Assembly: GCA_946007485.1 (NCBI GenBank)
Contig: CAMGAM010000008.1
Span: 1-19,214 of the forward strand
Direction: 5' to 3'
Length of the DNA stretch: 19,214 nt
Source: an uncultured Mycoplasmatota bacterium
GTDB taxonomy: Bacteria; Bacillota_I; Bacilli_A; RF39; UBA660
The notes below the pieces were generated by a model. That model ran no database searches and was not told where the DNA came from. It saw only the letters and a program-made list of their open reading frames with translations. Shown piece by piece: positions 15,449 to 19,214 of this stretch. The position numbers and the translations under genes are program-made. Numbering within the stretch: the stretch's first letter is position 1; each line of letters starts with the position of its first letter.

Positions 15449-16361
15449 GAGTGTATTATTAAACGAAAGTGTTGAAGGATTAAATATCAAAAAAGATGGG
15501 ATTTATGTAGATGCTACTTTGGGATTTGGAGGACATAGTTTAGAAATCTTGAAGAGAATAAATAAGGGGTTTCTCTTCGCCTTTGATCAAGATAGAGAAG
15601 CTATTATGTATAGTCAAGAAAGATTAAAGGAATATGATAATTATAAGATTATTAAGAGTAATTTTGCTAATATGAAAGAGTGCCTTTTACAAGAAGGAAT
15701 AGAAAAGGTTGATGGGATACTATTTGATATTGGTGTTAGTAGTATGCAGTTAGATGAAGATTATCGTGGATTTAGTTATCATAATGATGCAAAACTTGAT
15801 ATGAGAATGGATATGGATAGTAATTTTTCAGCATATGAGCTAGTTAATGAGTATAGTTATCAAGAATTAGTTAGAGTACTTAGAGATTATGGTGAAGAGA
15901 AATATGCCACTAGTATTGCTAAGAATATTGTAAAAACTAGAGAAGAAAAGAAAATTGAGACAACTGGAGAACTAGTGGAAATAATTAAAAGAAGCATGCC
16001 GATGAGAGAACTTAGAGAAGGACATCCAGCTAGGAAGAGTTTTCAGGCTATTAGAATAGAAGTTAATCATGAGTTAGATGTACTTGAAACTGGATTAGAA
16101 CAAGCAATTGATTTACTTAAAGTAGGTGGAAGAATATGTGTAATAACTTTTCATTCTTTAGAAGATAGAATAGTTAAGAACATATTTAGAAAGTATAGTG
16201 AAATAGATAGTAAATTTAATAAATTACCTTATGTTCCTGATGAATATATGCCAAAACTTAAAATTATTAGTAAGGGAATAGTTCCTAGTGAAATGGAATT
16301 AACAGAGAATAATAGAGCTAGAAGTGCTAGACTTAGAATAGTAGAGAAGATAAAGGATTGA
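15438..16361 (+). CDS. rsmH: 16S rRNA (cytosine-1402 N4) methyltransferase RsmH
   Basis: This 307-residue cytoplasmic enzyme (formerly MraW) methylates the N4 of C1402 in 16S rRNA using S-adenosylmethionine. Visible motifs are the SAM-binding DATLGFGGHSLEIL, DGILFDIGVSSMQLD, GFSYHNDAKLDMRMD, FQAIRIEVNHEL and the C-terminal ITFHSLEDRIVK. Starts at 15384 or 15423 would reach further into mraZ. The ATG at 15438 gives the usual MKHKSVLLNE start, with GGGGA 8 nt upstream. It overlaps mraZ by 11 bp. It ends in TGA at the normal family length, which shows that TGA is a stop in this organism. Confidence 0.96.
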   Translation: MKHKSVLLNESVEGLNIKKDGIYVDATLGFGGHSLEILKRINKGFLFAFDQDREAIMYSQERLKEYDNYKIIKSNFANMKECLLQEGIEKVDGILFDIGVSSMQLDEDYRGFSYHNDAKLDMRMDMDSNFSAYELVNEYSYQELVRVLRDYGEEKYATSIAKNIVKTREEKKIETTGELVEIIKRSMPMRELREGHPARKSFQAIRIEVNHELDVLETGLEQAIDLLKVGGRICVITFHSLEDRIVKNIFRKYSEIDSKFNKLPYVPDEYMPKLKIISKGIVPSEMELTENNRARSARLRIVEKIKD

Positions 16362-16365
16362 GTTT

Positions 16366-16659
16366 ATGAAAAAGAAGAAAAAGGTTAATAAGACAATGAA
16401 AGTAGAAAAGTTTATATATAAGAGTTTTGCTTTTACAACAGTTTTTCTAGTTGTAGGAATAATTTACAGTAGAGCAACTCTTGGTAAAATAAACTTGGAA
16501 ATTCAAGAACTTAGTGATACAATTAAAGAAGAGAGTGAAGATAATCAGAGTTTAGCAATGAAGATAAATGAAATGGTGTCTTTAGAAAAAATTCAAGAAG
16601 TTAGTGATGAACTAGGACTTAAATACGATAATAATAATATTAAATCAGTATTAGAATAG
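16366..16659 (+). CDS. ftsL: Cell division protein FtsL-like
   Basis: This 97-residue bitopic membrane protein has a lysine-rich cytoplasmic tail (MKKKKKVNKTMKVEK), one membrane segment at about 18-35 and an external coiled coil (about 38-80). FtsL proteins join DivIB and DivIC and help to activate the septal PBP. Sequence conservation in this family is poor, so the call rests on size, topology and position between rsmH and the PBP gene. AAAGGA at 16352-16357 precedes the ATG by 8 nt. It starts 4 bp after rsmH, and the next gene starts 9 bp after it. Confidence 0.85.
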   Translation: MKKKKKVNKTMKVEKFIYKSFAFTTVFLVVGIIYSRATLGKINLEIQELSDTIKEESEDNQSLAMKINEMVSLEKIQEVSDELGLKYDNNNIKSVLE

Positions 16660-16668
16660 GTGATAGAG

Positions 16669-18834
16669 ATGAAAGACAGAAAGATAAATACAAATAAACT
16701 TAAGATAAGTAAATTTGTGTATCTTGTTGTCTTTTTTTTGTTTTTAATATTTATGGTTACTTTGGGATATAGATGCTTGATTGATTATAAAGCTAAGGGT
16801 GAGATGACAATTAGTGAGTTTATTAAGAATAGAAATATTAATGAAGAAGTAATTTTGCCTGAGAGAGGAACCATATATGATGTTAATGGAAATGCTTTAG
16901 CTCAGGATGTATCTAGTTATACATTGATTGCTTATTTAGATGAATCAAGAAGTGAAGGTAGTGAAACTTTAAGACATGTTCAAGATAAAGAAGAGACTGC
17001 TAAAACATTATCAGAACATCTTGATATTTCTTATGAAAAAATATTAGAAAGACTTAATAAAGAAGATGCTTATCAAGTGGAGTTTGGTACTGGTGGAAAA
17101 AATTTAAGTCAGTTAAAGATGGAAGAAATAAAAAATTTAAATTTACCAGGAATAGATTTTATTAAAAGTACAAAGAGATATTATCCAAATGGAGATTTTG
17201 CTTCTTATTTACTTGGATATACAAAAAATAAAGAGATTGATGGTAATTTGTATATGGTAGGTGAACTTGGAATAGAGGGTTACTACAATGATGGACTTAC
17301 TGGTAGTGCAGGATATATTACTTATGAAAAAGATGGGAGGGGTAATAAGATTGCTAATTCAAATGAATATAAGGAAGATGCCGTTGATGGAGATGATGTA
17401 TATTTAACAATCGATAGTAGCATTCAATTATTTATTGAAAATGCTGTGAAGAAAGCTCAGGCTGATAGTGAAGCTGAATGGGTAGTAATGGGAGTAATGG
17501 ATGCGAAAAGTGGAGCTATTTTAGGTTATTCATCAACACCATCGTTTGATCCAAATATTAGAAATTTAACAAATTATATGGATCCACTTGTTAGTTATAC
17601 ATATGAACCAGGGTCAACTATGAAGACATTTAGTTATATGTGTGCAATTGATAGTGGTAAATATAATGGTAGTGATAAATTTATATCAGGGTCTAAGACT
17701 TATGTATCAGAACTTGATGAAAATGATACGGTAACAATTCGTGATTGGAATGGTGAAGGTTGGGGCGAAATAACTTATGATTATGGATTCGCAATGTCAT
17801 CTAATATTGGAGTTGCTAATTTACTGGAGAATGTTATTAGTAAACAGGAATTAAAAAATTGTTATTCAAAATTTGGTTTTGGAAAAAAGACAGGAATTAC
17901 TTTAAATAATGAACTTAATGGTAATATTAGTTTTAATTATGATGTTGAAGCAGCAACAGCAGGATATGGTCAGGGAATTATGGTTAGTCCAATTCAACTA
18001 CTTCAAGGAATGACAATTGTAGCTAATGAAGGAGTGATGGTTAAACCATATGTTGTTTCTAAGATAGTAGATGCAAATGGGAAAACGGTGTTAGAAAATT
18101 CAAGAGAAGAAGTTGGAAGAGTTGTTAGTAAGAGCACAACAGATAAAATGAAAGAATTAATGCGAAGTGTCATTGTACCAGATTCTAAAATGGGGACAGG
18201 ATATGCTTATTATATGGAAGGATATGACTTGATAGGAAAGACTGGAACAGCTTCAATATATGAGAATGGAAAATATTTGACTGGCAATAGTGATTATATA
18301 TATTCATTTGCAGGAATGTATCCTGGTGATGATCCAGAAATAATTATATATATTGCAATTAAGAAACCAAAAGATACCGTTAATTATATGGCACCTGCAG
18401 TTAAAGATGTTTTAGTTAATGTGGCTAAATATATGAATATAGATACTTCAGAAAATGAACAAGATGGATATATAGTGGAGGATTATACGAATAAGCTAAC
18501 GACAGAAGTGATAAAAGATCTTGAAAATAATCATTTGAAAGTAATTACTTTAGGAACTGGGAATAAGGTTATTAATCAGTATCCAGATAAAAAAAGTGTA
18601 GTTTATAGTGATGGATTAGTAGTTCTTCTTACCAATGACTATGATAAGACGATGGTTGATCTTAATGGATTATCATATAAAGAATGCAAAAGTGTTCTAG
18701 ATTTGATGGGAGTAGAATATAATATATCAGGCTACGGATATGTTGCTAGTCAGAATGTTTTAACAGGAGAAAAGGTGGAAGGAGTGGTAGAGATTCAAAT
18801 GAAACAGTTATATGATGTAGGTAGTAGTGGTTAA
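16669..18834 (+). CDS. ftsI: Class B penicillin-binding protein with PASTA domains (FtsI/PBP2x-type)
   Basis: This 721-residue septal transpeptidase cross-links peptidoglycan outside the membrane. A membrane anchor lies at about 16-35, followed by the class B dimerisation domain (from RGTIYDVNGNALA at 66-78). The transpeptidase domain has catalytic Ser316 in STMK, SSN at 377-379 and KTGT at 524-527. Two PASTA-like domains follow, at about 601-656 and 657-713, which bind muropeptide-like ligands in related proteins. The GTG at 16660 is part of the ribosome site AGGTGAT (16658-16664), so the ATG at 16669 is used. The layout matches PBP2x of streptococci and PbpB/SpoVD of Bacillus; with one copy here, the division role is most likely. 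Confidence 0.94.
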   Translation: MKDRKINTNKLKISKFVYLVVFFLFLIFMVTLGYRCLIDYKAKGEMTISEFIKNRNINEEVILPERGTIYDVNGNALAQDVSSYTLIAYLDESRSEGSETLRHVQDKEETAKTLSEHLDISYEKILERLNKEDAYQVEFGTGGKNLSQLKMEEIKNLNLPGIDFIKSTKRYYPNGDFASYLLGYTKNKEIDGNLYMVGELGIEGYYNDGLTGSAGYITYEKDGRGNKIANSNEYKEDAVDGDDVYLTIDSSIQLFIENAVKKAQADSEAEWVVMGVMDAKSGAILGYSSTPSFDPNIRNLTNYMDPLVSYTYEPGSTMKTFSYMCAIDSGKYNGSDKFISGSKTYVSELDENDTVTIRDWNGEGWGEITYDYGFAMSSNIGVANLLENVISKQELKNCYSKFGFGKKTGITLNNELNGNISFNYDVEAATAGYGQGIMVSPIQLLQGMTIVANEGVMVKPYVVSKIVDANGKTVLENSREEVGRVVSKSTTDKMKELMRSVIVPDSKMGTGYAYYMEGYDLIGKTGTASIYENGKYLTGNSDYIYSFAGMYPGDDPEIIIYIAIKKPKDTVNYMAPAVKDVLVNVAKYMNIDTSENEQDGYIVEDYTNKLTTEVIKDLENNHLKVITLGTGNKVINQYPDKKSVVYSDGLVVLLTNDYDKTMVDLNGLSYKECKSVLDLMGVEYNISGYGYVASQNVLTGEKVEGVVEIQMKQLYDVGSSG

Positions 18835-18863
18835 AAAACTGGTGTTAAGATAAAATATTTTAG

Positions 18864-18900
18864 AAGTGTATTTTCTTATGAGAGTACACTTTATTATTTA
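18864..18900 (+). terminator. Stem-loop after the PBP gene, probable terminator
   Basis: A 12-bp stem with two G-U pairs (18864-18875 with 18880-18891) closes a TTAT loop. The T-run after it is broken by A (TTATTATTTAT), so it may terminate only partly. It lies 30 nt after the stop codon. Confidence 0.5.
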
Positions 18901-18972
18901 TATGTAGATAAATTATTAGTGTATTCTTTAGATTATGAGATGTTTTATTTCAGGATAATAGTATGGAGGAAT

Positions 18973-19001
18973 TTGACATAGAACATAATTTGTGTTAGAA
19001 T
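18973..19001 (+). promoter_or_regulatory. Consensus promoter of the gene at 19031
   Basis: TTGACA (18973-18978) and TAGAAT (18996-19001) are 17 bp apart, with a TGT extended -10 element before TAGAAT. Transcription would start near 19008. A small TCTC/GAGA stem-loop (19006-19017) lies at the very 5' end of the transcript. Confidence 0.75.
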
Positions 19002-19030
19002 TGTATCTCGAACGAGAGGAAAGAGAGAAA

Positions 19031-19214
19031 ATGAAAAAGAAAATTTATACTTTTACGGTGGATGATGAAGATTATCCCTCGAGGGAGTTTAAAGATAATA
19101 TAAAAGTTATTGCAAGTTTAGTGTATGATGAACTTAAATGTCTTGATTATGAGAATTCAAAACCAATATTGGTTCATGGTAAGAAGATATGTGATAATGT
19201 TTTATATGAAACAT
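19031..19214 (+). CDS. Hypothetical protein, 3' end outside the window
   Basis: An open frame runs from the ATG at 19031 through the window edge (61 complete codons), so the protein is partial. It begins MKKKIYTFTVDDEDYPSREF and continues with NIKVIASLVYDELKCLDY and ILVHGKKICDN. No signal peptide or membrane segment is seen, which suggests a cytoplasmic protein. I do not recognise it. A ribosome site (AGAGGAAAG, 19015-19023) and a strong promoter support it as a real gene. It is not one of the usual dcw genes (mraY, murD, ftsW, murG) expected after the PBP. Confidence 0.6.
   Translation, partial: MKKKIYTFTVDDEDYPSREFKDNIKVIASLVYDELKCLDYENSKPILVHGKKICDNVLYET

Noticed and set aside
16359..16361. 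TGA read as tryptophan (mycoplasma code)
   Set aside because: TGA ends rsmH at the normal family length, and conserved tryptophans elsewhere are TGG.

Overview
The window comes from a very AT-rich, low-GC Gram-positive (Firmicutes/Bacilli-type) chromosome. Arginine is mostly AGA, Shine-Dalgarno sites are clear, and promoters are sigma-A-like (TTGACA/TATAAT). Tryptophan is TGG, and TGA works as a stop at the end of rsmH, so the code is the ordinary bacterial one and not the mycoplasma code. Peptidoglycan and division genes are present, so this is a walled bacterium. An uncultured gut Bacilli lineage or an Erysipelotrichia/Acholeplasma relative would fit, but that placement is inference. All positions and calls come from reading the sequence; no searches were run.

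Layout. (1) 1-252: gene-free AT-rich leader with inverted repeats and one good promoter. (2) 253-7010: a seven-gene operon. A three-gene polar amino acid ABC importer (lipoprotein, permease, ATPase) is followed by the full arginine deiminase pathway (arcA, arcB, arcC) and a YfcC/DcuC-type antiporter. A terminator closes it. Arginine enters, is converted through citrulline to ornithine, CO2 and ammonia with one ATP gained, and the last gene probably exchanges ornithine for arginine. (3) 7096-7728: an unrecognised single-pass membrane protein, facing a convergent gene across a bidirectional terminator. (4) 7791-11573 (minus): one long reading frame joining an MMPL/RND-type transporter to a signal-peptide-bearing heptad-repeat protein. 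A TetR regulator is transcribed divergently from it (11750-12334). (5) 12444-14090: an RNase J family protein with several metal ligands replaced, with its own consensus promoter and a strong terminator. (6) 14226-14909: a stand-alone family 2 glycosyltransferase. (7) 15005-18834: the start of the division and cell wall (dcw) cluster, mraZ-rsmH-ftsL-PBP with PASTA domains. Three AGTGG boxes exactly 10 bp apart precede mraZ. (8) 18835-19214: a stem-loop, a new consensus promoter and the first 61 codons of an unrecognised gene cut by the window edge.

The most notable points are the in-frame join of transporter and heptad-repeat protein, which depends on the length of an A7 tract; the degenerate active site of the RNase J protein; the phased MraZ operator; the coupling of an ATP-consuming importer to the ATP-yielding arginine pathway; and the early end of the dcw cluster after the PBP gene. 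I see no rRNA, tRNA, CRISPR array, insertion sequence or prophage gene.
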